33,472 nt of DNA from Trueperella sp. (GTDB lineage Bacteria; Actinomycetota; Actinomycetes; Actinomycetales; Actinomycetaceae): contig JALEWQ010000104.1 in assembly GCA_022783305.1 (NCBI GenBank), positions 1-33,472 of the forward strand, in the 5' to 3' direction. The position numbers and the translations under genes were made by a program. The notes under the pieces are model-generated. The model was not told the DNA's origin. It saw only the letters and a program-made list of their open reading frames with translations, and did not search any database. Below are positions 8,001 to 14,902 of the stretch, piece after piece. Every line of letters starts with the position of its first letter. The first letter of the stretch is position 1.

Positions 8001-9407
8001 TTACCCCTCGAGCTTGAAGGCGCGAACCGGGTTGCCGACCACCAGCTCGCGGATTGCCTCCTCAGCCTCATCCATCTCCAGGCGGTGCTCGGCCACCAGC
8101 TTGGCCACGTAGCCGGCATCGATACGGCGCGAGACGTCATGGCGGGCGGGGATGGAGCAGAAGGCGCGGGTATCGTCGATGAAGCCCGAGGTGCGGGTGA
8201 AGCCCGCAGTCTCGGTGACGGCGCCGCGGAAGCGGGCCATCGCCTCGGGGGCGTCGATGAACCACCACGGCACGCCGATGAACACCGAGCGGTAGAACCC
8301 GGCCAACGGCGCAAGCTCACGCGAGTAGACCGTCTCGTCCATGGTGAACGGGATGAGGTGAAGGTTCTCCGAGTCCCCGAAGTCCGCCAGCGCGGGCTGA
8401 AGTGCGGCGGCGAACTCGGTCTTGAGCGGGATGTCGCAGCCAACGTCGGCGCCGTACTTGTTGAACGTGGGCGTGTGGTGATTGCGGTAGACCGACGGGT
8501 GCATGGTCATGACCAGCCCGTCCTCCGAGGCCATCCGCACCTGCTCGTAGACCATGGAGCGGCGCAGCGCGTCGGCATCGTCGGGGGAGACCTTGCCCGC
8601 GAGGGCCTGCTGGTAGATGCGCTCAGCGTCGGTGTCAGAAAGGCGTGCCGTTCCTGGATCGCGGTGGGAGTGGTCGGTCGAGATCGCGCCGGCCGCCTTG
8701 AAGTAGGCCCGGCGGTTCTCCATCGCGGCGTTGAAACCGGCCCATGATGTCGTATCCACGCCCGACGCCTCCGACAGCGCCGCCATCAGCTGCGGCCAGT
8801 CGGCTCGGGCGGGCTCGAGGTACTTGTCCGGGCGGAAGGTCGGCACGACGATGCCGTCGAAGGTCTCGCGGATCTTCTTGTGGTGCTCGAGGGAATCACA
8901 CGGATCGTCGGTGGTGGCGAGGAACTGGATGTTGAAGCGCTTGTACAGCGCGCGCGGGCGATACTCCGGCTCGGCAAGGCGCTCGGCGATCTGGTCGTAG
9001 ATCTGGTCTGCGGTCTCCGCCGACGGGCGCACCCGCACGTCGAAGTAATCGAACAGCTCGTTCTCCATCCAGTATTTCACGGGCGTGCCGCGGTAAAGCC
9101 ACCAGTTCGAGCACAGGATCCGGAAGGCGTTGCGGGACTGCTCCGCGCTGAACTCCTTCTGCCCCACGCCGAGCTCGCTGAGCTCCACGCCGTGGCTGTG
9201 CAGCATTCGGTTGACGTAGTGGTCGGGGGTGATGAGGAGGGAGGTCGGGTCCGTGAAGGGGATGTCGTCTGCGATCCACTCCGGGGGGACGTGGCCGTGC
9301 GGGGAGATGATCGGCGCGTCCTTGATGAGGGAGTACAGGTTGCGGGCGATCTCGCGGGTGGTGGGATCGGCGGGGAAGAGCCGATCCGGGTGCGGCTGGA
9401 GTTTCAT
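8001..9407 (-). CDS. uxaC: Glucuronate (uronate) isomerase
   Basis: This cytoplasmic isomerase interconverts D-glucuronate and D-fructuronate (or D-galacturonate and D-tagaturonate), the first step of hexuronate breakdown. At 468 residues it matches the usual 465-475. It belongs to the amidohydrolase superfamily. The early metal motif is SPHGHVPPEWIADD (His37, His39), where other members have HCHLPP. Further family stretches include the WLYRGTPVKYWMENELFDYFDV region. GGAAGG on the minus strand sits six bases before the ATG. It is divergent from a TRAP transporter, which suggests that transporter supplies its substrate. The later enzymes (fructuronate reductase, mannonate dehydratase, KDG kinase and aldolase) are not in the window. 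Confidence 0.95.
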   Translation of the reverse strand: MKLQPHPDRLFPADPTTREIARNLYSLIKDAPIISPHGHVPPEWIADDIPFTDPTSLLITPDHYVNRMLHSHGVELSELGVGQKEFSAEQSRNAFRILCSNWWLYRGTPVKYWMENELFDYFDVRVRPSAETADQIYDQIAERLAEPEYRPRALYKRFNIQFLATTDDPCDSLEHHKKIRETFDGIVVPTFRPDKYLEPARADWPQLMAALSEASGVDTTSWAGFNAAMENRRAYFKAAGAISTDHSHRDPGTARLSDTDAERIYQQALAGKVSPDDADALRRSMVYEQVRMASEDGLVMTMHPSVYRNHHTPTFNKYGADVGCDIPLKTEFAAALQPALADFGDSENLHLIPFTMDETVYSRELAPLAGFYRSVFIGVPWWFIDAPEAMARFRGAVTETAGFTRTSGFIDDTRAFCSIPARHDVSRRIDAGYVAKLVAEHRLEMDEAEEAIRELVVGNPVRAFKLEG

Positions 9408-9464
9408 GAGTGCCTTCCTATGCGTCGGGGCCGGCGGGGCGGCGGGTGATGGGCGGTCTGAGCG

Positions 9465-9488
9465 GGCGGCGGGCCGTGGCCCGCCGCC
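9465..9488 (-). promoter_or_regulatory. GC hairpin in the uxaC leader
   Basis: The arms 9465-9475 and 9478-9488 are an 11-bp exact inverted repeat (about 10 bp with a four-base loop). It lies in the untranslated leader of uxaC, roughly 60 bases before its start. It may influence leader RNA structure; no known riboswitch was recognised. Confidence 0.4.
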
Positions 9489-9553
9489 GTCGGTGGGACG
9501 GCGGCCGCGCTGAGACGGCGTGGGCGTGCCTGCGGTGGCGCGCCCTTGGCTTA

Positions 9554-9603
9554 ACTCTATGTGTCGACCGCGAACGTGTCATGCGTTTCGCGGAATTAAA
9601 CGC
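9554..9603 (-). promoter_or_regulatory. Candidate uxaC promoter with upstream dyad
   Basis: Read on the minus strand, ATGACA (9582-9577) and TAGAGT (9559-9554) form -35 and -10 boxes separated by exactly 17 bases. A dyad GCGTTT-N9-AAACGC (9583-9588/9598-9603) abuts the -35 box and could be an operator. The promoter would give a leader of about 140 bases before uxaC. Confidence 0.5.
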
Positions 9604-9611
9604 CTATTTCT

Positions 9612-9764
9612 GGTTGTGAAATAGCGCATTTTGTAGGCTTTCCTCACAACCGCATTATCTTGATAGGCTCAAGGCAACTTGGAAGACGCACGCAAGGCTG
9701 CCGCGTCGACGAGTACAACCACGGCCAATGCTGGCTCACACACATGGGGTAGCACTCGTACCCC
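9612..9764 (+). promoter_or_regulatory. dctP upstream region: dyad and leader hairpin
   Basis: Between the uxaC promoter and dctP lies a dyad GGTTGTGA (9612-9619) with TCACAACC (9644-9651), 24 bases apart. Two copies of TAGGCT (9634 and 9665) and the AT-rich stretch 9654-9668 probably contain the promoter, but I could not fix -35/-10 boxes. A leader hairpin GGGGTA/TACCCC (9746-9751/9759-9764) ends eight bases before the Shine-Dalgarno AAGGAG (9772-9777). No small gene was supported here. Confidence 0.4.
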
Positions 9765-9782
9765 GCATGCTAAGGAGATCCA

Positions 9783-10820
9783 ATGAAGAGACGTTGGAAC
9801 CTTCTCGCTCTCGCGGCAAGCGTGTCGCTCCTGCTGTCCGGCTGCGCCGGACTGGGAGGCATTCAGCTTGACTCGGTGGGCGAGGCGGATACCGTTTCAT
9901 ACTTCAAGGTCGCCCTCAACCAGTCGGAATCGCATCCGTCCTTCAAGGCCCTTGAGAAGTTTTCTAAAGACGTCGCTGAGCGTACCGATGGGCGCTACGT
10001 GATCGAGGTCTTCCCCAACGAGCAACTCGGCTCGCAGCAGGAAGTCCTCCAGTACGTCAAGTCCGGCGCCATCGAAATGGCGATCGTGTCCGGTACCCAG
10101 CTGGAGAACATCAACCAGGACTTCCGCGTCCTCAACATGCCCACCACCTTCAGCTCGATCGACCACCAGATCAAGGTCATCAAAGAGCCAGAGATTGTCG
10201 GCGACCTGTTCGCCTCCCTCGAGGACAAGGACAACATCACGGTGCTCGGCGGCTACACCCAGGGTGAGCGTCACATCTACACCACGTACGGCCCGGTGCG
10301 TACGCCCGCCGACCTCGCGGGTAAGAAGATCCGCGTCCAAGAATCCGACATGCACATCGAGATGATCAAGCTCATGGGCGGATCGGCTACGCCGCTGTCC
10401 TACGGCGAGGTCTACTCCGCGTTGCAGGCCGGCGTGCTCGACGGCGCGGAGAACAACATCGTCTCCTACAACACCGCCCGGCACATGGAGGTGGCGCCCT
10501 ACCTGTCCTACACCAACCACCTGGTGGGCCTGGACTACATGATCATGCGCAACGACCTCCTCAAGGCCATGCCCGAAGCTGACCGTGAGATCCTCTACGA
10601 CTGCTTCTACGACTCCATGGACTTCCACACCGACCTGTGGAAGAAATACACCGAAGAATCCAAGGCCATCGCGGAGGAGCACGGCGCGACCTTCTACGAC
10701 GTCGACAAGGAGGCCTTCGCCAAGGCGCTCGCCCCGATCGTCGACATGTACGTCTCTGACGGCTACCAGCGCGAGCTCTTCGACGCCATTCGCGCGGCCG
10801 ACACCGAAGGGGGTCAGTAA
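9783..10820 (+). CDS. dctP: TRAP transporter substrate-binding lipoprotein, DctP family
   Basis: This is the extracytoplasmic solute receptor of a tripartite ATP-independent periplasmic (TRAP) transporter, 345 residues. It has a lipoprotein signal ending in the lipobox LLSGC (Cys21), so it should be tethered to the outer face of the membrane. The DctP fold is seen in FSKDVAERTDGRYVIEVFPN, SQQEVLQYVKSGAIEMAI and the region KKIRVQ...LSYGEVYSALQAGVLDGAENN. Arg184 is at the position that normally clamps the substrate carboxylate. AAGGAG (9772-9777) fixes the start. The stop shares one base with dctQ. The substrate is an acid; next to uxaC a hexuronate is the likeliest, by inference. Confidence 0.93.
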   Translation: MKRRWNLLALAASVSLLLSGCAGLGGIQLDSVGEADTVSYFKVALNQSESHPSFKALEKFSKDVAERTDGRYVIEVFPNEQLGSQQEVLQYVKSGAIEMAIVSGTQLENINQDFRVLNMPTTFSSIDHQIKVIKEPEIVGDLFASLEDKDNITVLGGYTQGERHIYTTYGPVRTPADLAGKKIRVQESDMHIEMIKLMGGSATPLSYGEVYSALQAGVLDGAENNIVSYNTARHMEVAPYLSYTNHLVGLDYMIMRNDLLKAMPEADREILYDCFYDSMDFHTDLWKKYTEESKAIAEEHGATFYDVDKEAFAKALAPIVDMYVSDGYQRELFDAIRAADTEGGQ

Positions 10821-11467
10821 TGGAACGCGTCCATCACTTCACCACTAAATTCCTCGGCTGGCTGTGCATCATCCTGTTCGTCGGCCTCGTCTTCTCCACC
10901 ACGTGGCAGGTCTTCTCCCGCCTCGTCCTCCACTCACCGGTGACCTGGTCTGAAGAGCTGGCCAAAATGCTCTTCGTCTGGCTGTCTTTCCTCGGGCTTG
11001 CATTTGTGTACGGCGAGCGCGGCCACATGGCCGTCGAGTTCCTTGTGCTGAGGGCCCCCGAGCGCAGCCAGAAGGTCTTCGCGATCTGGTCCCACGTCGT
11101 CTCCCTCGTCCTCGGCCTCGTCGCCCTCGTGTGGGGCGGCTGGAACGCCGCGATGAACGCCTGGTCGCAGAATCTGACCGCCCTGCCGGTGAACATCGGC
11201 TCCGTCTACCTCGTGCTCCCCATCTCCGGTGTGGCGATCGTGCTTTACGCGATCTACCACATCATCGAGATTGTCACCGGGCGCGAGTCCAACTTCCCCA
11301 TCCCCGAGGCTGAAGCCGCCCTCGAGGAAGCAGAAAAGATCATGATTGAGGCCGAGGCCGAGGGCAGCGTCGTCGACGACGCCGCGGGCGCGGCTGGCGC
11401 TGACGGCGTCGTTAACAAGGGCGCAGGGGCGGGTAACGCCGCTGGCACGAAGGGAGCCCAGCTGTGA
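10820..11467 (+). CDS. dctQ: TRAP transporter small membrane subunit, DctQ family
   Basis: This is the small four-helix membrane subunit that partners the large DctM permease. It has 215 residues. Four hydrophobic segments lie in about residues 12-155, with the family pattern TWQVFSRLVLHSPVTWSEEL and a conserved GERGHMAVEFL stretch. An atypical tail of about 55 residues follows, first Glu/Ala-rich (EAEAALEEAEKIMIEAEAEG) and then Gly/Ala-rich, likely a cytoplasmic helix and flexible linker. Most DctQ proteins end near residue 160-180. The start overlaps the dctP stop by one base (TAATG) and the stop overlaps dctM (GTGA). Confidence 0.9.
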   Translation: MERVHHFTTKFLGWLCIILFVGLVFSTTWQVFSRLVLHSPVTWSEELAKMLFVWLSFLGLAFVYGERGHMAVEFLVLRAPERSQKVFAIWSHVVSLVLGLVALVWGGWNAAMNAWSQNLTALPVNIGSVYLVLPISGVAIVLYAIYHIIEIVTGRESNFPIPEAEAALEEAEKIMIEAEAEGSVVDDAAGAAGADGVVNKGAGAGNAAGTKGAQL

Positions 11468-12777
11468 CACCTACCGCTGTTGCAGGACTCATCCTGCTCG
11501 TTGGAATCATCCTCCTGATCGCCACTTCGGTGCCGATCGCCGTGGCCATCGGCCTGCCCACCGTCATCGCGGCGATGGCGGTGATGAACCCGGACGTGGC
11601 CGCCATGTCCATCGCGGGGCGCATGTTCACCGGCGTCAACTCCTTCTCGCTGCTGGCCATCCCGTTCTTCGTGTTGGCCGGCGTGCTCATGAACTCCGGC
11701 GGCATCGCGGCCAGGCTCATCGACGCCGCCAAGGTGCTCGTGGGCCGGATGCCGGCATCGATGGCGCTGACCAACGTGGTGGCTAACGGCCTATTCGGCT
11801 CCGTGTCTGGTGCGGCCGTTGCCGCCGCCTCCGCCATCGGCACCATCATGAACCCCCGCATGGTCAAGGACGGCTACTCGCGCGAGTACACCGCCGCCGT
11901 GAACGTGGCCTCCGCGCCGTCGGGCATGCTGATCCCGCCGTCGAACACGTTCATCGTGTACTCCCTCGTGTCCTCCACCTCGATCGCCGCCCTGTTCATG
12001 GCTGGCGTCGGCCCGGGCACCCTGTGGGTGGTCGCGTGTATGATCGTGGCCCTCATCCTGTACTTCCGCCACGAGAAGAAGAACGTGGTGCAGGTGACTG
12101 AGCGCCCGAGCGCGAAGGTTATCGGCGTGACCCTGTGGCGCGCGATCCCGTCGCTGCTCATGATCGTCATCGTGGTTGGCGGTATCCTCGGGGGCGCGTT
12201 CACCGCCACCGAGTCTTCCGCCATCGCCGTGGTCTACTGCCTGGTGCTGGGCTTCCTGTACAAGAACATCAAGGTCAAGGACCTGCCGGGGATTATCATC
12301 AGCGCCACCCGCACCACCGCTGTGGTCATGTTCCTGGTGGCGGTCTCGGCCGGGTTGTCGTGGGTGATGGCCTTCGCCCGCATCCCCGACATGATCGCCT
12401 CCGGCCTGCTGTCCATCACTGACTCGCCCACCGGCATCCTCATCATCATCATGCTGATCTTGCTGGTGGTGGGCACGTTCATGGATCCGACGCCCGCGAT
12501 CCTCATCTTCGTGCCGATCTTCTTGCCCATCGTCACTGAGATCGGGATTCACCCGGTGCACTTCGGCGCGATGGTCGTCATGAATCTCTCGGTCGGCGTG
12601 ATCACGCCGCCCGTGGGTAACGTGCTCTTCGTGGGTGCGAAGGTGGCCGGCTTGCGCATGGAGGCCGTGATCTCCAAGCTGTGGCAGTTCCTCGTGGGCA
12701 TCATCCTGGCGCTGTTCGTGGTGGTCTTCGTCCCCGCGGTCTCGCTGTGGCTGCCAGGGGTGCTGGGGCTGATTTAG
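11464..12777 (+). CDS. dctM: TRAP transporter large permease subunit, DctM family
   Basis: This is the large membrane subunit that carries out Na+-coupled substrate movement in TRAP systems. It has 437 residues and about 11-12 hydrophobic segments, the usual size for DctM. Family features include SFSLLAIPFFVLAGVLMNSG near residues 60-80, the glycine-rich GLFGSVSGAAVAAASAIGTI, the IPPSNTFIVYS hairpin region, and MDPTPAILIFVPIFLPIV with GVITPPVGNVLFVG near the C-terminus. A GTG start at 11464 overlaps the dctQ stop by four bases, indicating translational coupling. All three TRAP genes form one operon. Confidence 0.94.
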   Translation: MTPTAVAGLILLVGIILLIATSVPIAVAIGLPTVIAAMAVMNPDVAAMSIAGRMFTGVNSFSLLAIPFFVLAGVLMNSGGIAARLIDAAKVLVGRMPASMALTNVVANGLFGSVSGAAVAAASAIGTIMNPRMVKDGYSREYTAAVNVASAPSGMLIPPSNTFIVYSLVSSTSIAALFMAGVGPGTLWVVACMIVALILYFRHEKKNVVQVTERPSAKVIGVTLWRAIPSLLMIVIVVGGILGGAFTATESSAIAVVYCLVLGFLYKNIKVKDLPGIIISATRTTAVVMFLVAVSAGLSWVMAFARIPDMIASGLLSITDSPTGILIIIMLILLVVGTFMDPTPAILIFVPIFLPIVTEIGIHPVHFGAMVVMNLSVGVITPPVGNVLFVGAKVAGLRMEAVISKLWQFLVGIILALFVVVFVPAVSLWLPGVLGLI

Positions 12778-12783
12778 CCGGGA

Positions 12784-12815
12784 GGCGCGATGGCGGGAGC
12801 GCCCGCCATCGCGCC
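12784..12815 (+). terminator. 14-bp GC hairpin after dctM
   Basis: The arms 12784-12797 and 12802-12815 are a perfect 14-bp stem around AGCG, starting six bases after the dctM stop. There is no T-tract. It probably ends or protects the TRAP operon transcript. Confidence 0.65.
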
Positions 12816-12913
12816 TGGCTCCCGCTTGCGGGTTCTACCTGAGGGTTCCGCTTGGCTCCCGCCCAGCTTGCGCCCCCGGGCCCGCGCGACCAACCGCGCC
12901 GGGTTTGACTTCA

Positions 12914-12969
12914 GTGGACGATTGTGGCGTCATCTCCCCATATACGGAGATGACGCCACAATCGTCCAC
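12914..12969. repeat. Perfect 24-bp palindrome with 8-base loop, copy 2
   Basis: The arms 12914-12937 and 12946-12969 are exact reverse complements around the loop CCATATAC. It lies between the convergent genes dctM and gnd. Compared with copy 1 (7903-7962), 17 of 23 aligned stem positions are identical, and each of the six differences is matched on the opposite arm. Both convergent genes here also have their own terminator-like hairpins, so this palindrome is an extra element. Confidence 0.9.
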
Positions 12970-13019
12970 CTTGCTTTGATCTCGGCCCGGCGCCGGGTGT
13001 CGGGCCGGAGAGCCGGGCT

Positions 13020-13123
13020 GGACAGGGCCGGGCAGGGCGGCGAAGCCAGACAGGGCCACGCCCAGGCAGGCCCAGACAGGGCCACGCCCAGGCTGAGCCA
13101 GACAGGGCCAGAGCCAGGCCTAG
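13020..13123. repeat. 26-bp tandem repeat, about four units
   Basis: Units start at 13020, 13046, 13072 and 13098 with a constant period of 26 bases. The second and third share 22 identical bases (CAGACAGGGCCACGCCCAGG core). The fourth differs in a few positions and the first is degenerate. There are no spacers, so it is not a CRISPR array. It sits in the non-coding gap between dctM and gnd; no convincing gene covers it. The rest of this 394-base gap holds the hairpins and palindrome listed separately. Confidence 0.8.
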
Positions 13124-13138
13124 ATCAAGCCGAGCGGG

Positions 13139-13169
13139 CGCCGGGCGCGCGCCGGGCCGGCGCCCGGCG
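13139..13169 (-). terminator. Hairpin after gnd
   Basis: CGCCGGGCGC (13139-13148) pairs perfectly with GCGCCCGGCG (13160-13169) across an 11-base loop, ending two bases from the gnd stop codon. It is the likely end signal for gnd on the minus strand. Confidence 0.55.
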
Positions 13170-13171
13170 GG

Positions 13172-14647
13172 TTAGGCCCACTGCTCCTCGGCCCGGTCCT
13201 CCGACCACGTGGTGTGGAAAGTGCCCTCCATATCCACGCGCTGGTAGGTGTGCGAACCGAAGAAGTCGCGCTGGGCCTGGATGAGGTTGGCGGATAGGCG
13301 GGGCGCGCGCACGCCGTCGTAGTAGGCCAGCGACGACGTGAACGCCGGCACCGGGATGCCGGCCCCGAGCGCGGCGGTGAGCACCCGGCGCCAGGCGGGC
13401 ACGGCGGCGCCGATCTCGTGGGCGAAGAACTCGTCGGCGAGGAGGAGGGGCAGGGCGGCGTCGCGGGCGTAGGCCTCGGTGATGCGGTCGAGGAAGCGGG
13501 CGCGGATGATGCAGCCGGCGCGCCAAATCTTGGCCAACGCCCCGAGCTGGACGTCCCAGCCGTACTCGTCGGAGGCGGCACGGATCAGCTCGAAGCCCTG
13601 CGAGTAGGCCACCATCTTCGAGGCGTACAGGGCGAGGCGGACGTCCTCGATGAAGGCGGCCCGGTCCGCGGGCGTCGCGGCACCCGCAAGCTCGCCCAGG
13701 TCGGAGGCGTGGCTCGGCAACGCGGACTGCGCGGCCTGCCGCTGCGCCACCGACGCCGACAGCGAGCGGGCGAACGTCGCCTCCGCGATCCCGGTGACGG
13801 GGATGCCAAGGCCGGCGGCGGTCTGGACGGTCCAGGCGCCGGTGCCCTTCTGCGAGGCGCGATCCGCCACGATGTCGACGAATGGGCGCCCCGTCTTCGG
13901 GTCCTCGTGGTGAAGGACCTCGGCGGTGACGTCGATGAGGTAGGACTCGAGGTCGCCCTTGTTCCACTCGGCGAAGACGTCGCCGATCTCGGGGGCGCTC
14001 ATACCGAGCGCGCGCATGATCTCGTAGGCTTCGGCGATGAGCTGCATGTCGGCGTATTCGATGCCGTTGTGGACCATCTTGACGAAGTGGCCGGCGCCGT
14101 CGGGACCGACGTGCATGCAGCACGGCTCGCCGTTCGCCTTCGCGGCGATGGTTTCGAACATGGGGCCGAGGCGGTCGTAGGAGGCTGGGGTGCCGCCGGG
14201 CATGATCGCCGGGCCGAGCAGTGCGCCCTCTTCGCCGCCGGAGACACCGGCGCCCACGAAGTGGAAGCCGCGCTCGGAGAGGGAGGCTTCACGACGTCGG
14301 GTGTCCATGTACTGCGAGTTGCCGCAGTCGACGATGATGTCGCCTTCCTCCATCTCGGCGGCGAGCCGTTCGATGACGGCGTCGGTGGCGGCCCCTGCTT
14401 GGACCATGATGATGGCGACGCGTGGGGTGGACAGGCTGGCGACGAAGTCCTTTATCGACTCGGCCGGGAAGAACTGGCCCTCCTCGCCGTGCTCGGCGAT
14501 GAGGCGTTCGGTGCGGCCGACGGAGCGGTTGTGGATCGCGACCTTGAAGCCGTTGCGGGCGAGGTTGCGGGCGAGGTTGGCGCCCATGACGCCGAGGCCG
14601 GTCACGCCGATGTCTGCGATGGCGGGGGTGGGGGCAGGGAAGCTCAT
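13172..14647 (-). CDS. gnd: 6-phosphogluconate dehydrogenase, decarboxylating
   Basis: This cytoplasmic enzyme of the oxidative pentose phosphate pathway converts 6-phosphogluconate to ribulose 5-phosphate and CO2, reducing NADP+. It has 491 residues, the long dimeric form. The Rossmann motif is GLGVMG (17-22), followed by HNRS near residue 39, a pattern typical of NADP use. The substrate loop is VSGGEEGA (135-142), and the catalytic Lys190 and Asn194 are in HFVKMVHNGIEY. AAGGAG precedes the ATG on the minus strand. It is transcribed away from the iron-uptake operon and towards dctM. Confidence 0.97.
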   Translation of the reverse strand: MSFPAPTPAIADIGVTGLGVMGANLARNLARNGFKVAIHNRSVGRTERLIAEHGEEGQFFPAESIKDFVASLSTPRVAIIMVQAGAATDAVIERLAAEMEEGDIIVDCGNSQYMDTRRREASLSERGFHFVGAGVSGGEEGALLGPAIMPGGTPASYDRLGPMFETIAAKANGEPCCMHVGPDGAGHFVKMVHNGIEYADMQLIAEAYEIMRALGMSAPEIGDVFAEWNKGDLESYLIDVTAEVLHHEDPKTGRPFVDIVADRASQKGTGAWTVQTAAGLGIPVTGIAEATFARSLSASVAQRQAAQSALPSHASDLGELAGAATPADRAAFIEDVRLALYASKMVAYSQGFELIRAASDEYGWDVQLGALAKIWRAGCIIRARFLDRITEAYARDAALPLLLADEFFAHEIGAAVPAWRRVLTAALGAGIPVPAFTSSLAYYDGVRAPRLSANLIQAQRDFFGSHTYQRVDMEGTFHTTWSEDRAEEQWA

Positions 14648-14720
14648 GATTCTCCTTTGTCGGTCTACCCTTCTAACTTACCGCTCGCGGCTGTGAATGG
14701 GTGTGCCGAAATGCCTCTGG

Positions 14721-14730
14721 CAAGCGCTTG
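14721..14730. promoter_or_regulatory. CAAGCGCTTG palindrome in the gnd/siderophore divergent region
   Basis: The perfect 10-bp palindrome CAAGCGCTTG, with a central CG, resembles LacI-family sugar-regulator operators. It lies about 75 bases upstream of gnd, so sugar control of gnd is possible. A single site is weak evidence. Confidence 0.35.
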
Positions 14731-14786
14731 ATGCGATTGGGCGGGGCCCACGGGCGGTGAATTACGCAAGACTTTTCCCCCGAGCT

Positions 14787-14827
14787 TTGAAATCGCGCGC
14801 CAGATAGATTAGGTTGACCTAAGTGAA
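14787..14827 (+). promoter_or_regulatory. Iron-regulated promoter with DtxR/IdeR-type box
   Basis: TTGAAA (14787-14792) and TAGGTT (14810-14815) form -35 and -10 boxes 17 bases apart. TTAGGTTGACCTAAGTGAA (14809-14827) matches the DtxR/IdeR consensus TWAGGTTAGSCTAACCTWA at 14 of 19 positions and covers the -10. Iron-loaded DtxR-type repressor bound here would block RNA polymerase, so the downstream transporter should be induced by iron starvation. Confidence 0.8.
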
Positions 14828-14863
14828 TTAAGCAACGCACGGCTTTCGTAATGACCGCACGAC

Positions 14864-14883
14864 GCGCTAGCGCCCGCTAGCGC
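14864..14883 (+). promoter_or_regulatory. Leader hairpin before the siderophore-binding gene
   Basis: GCGCTAGCG (14864-14872) is followed by its reverse complement CGCTAGCGC (14875-14883), giving about an 8-bp stem with a tight loop. It ends eight bases before the Shine-Dalgarno AAGGAG (14891-14896). It may affect translation initiation. Confidence 0.4.
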
Positions 14884-14902
14884 CACATTGAAGGAGATAC
14901 AC

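Noticed and set aside
9612..9651. CRP-type site from TGTGA and TCACA half-sites
   Set aside because: The half-sites are far too widely spaced (24 bases between the arms) for a CRP dimer. Recorded only as a dyad.
13020..13123. Possible CRISPR array
   Set aside because: The repeats are directly abutting with no unique spacers, and there are no cas genes.
12790..13284. Open frame across the dctM-gnd gap
   Set aside because: It covers terminator hairpins, the palindrome and tandem repeats, runs into gnd antisense and has no ribosome binding site or family similarity.
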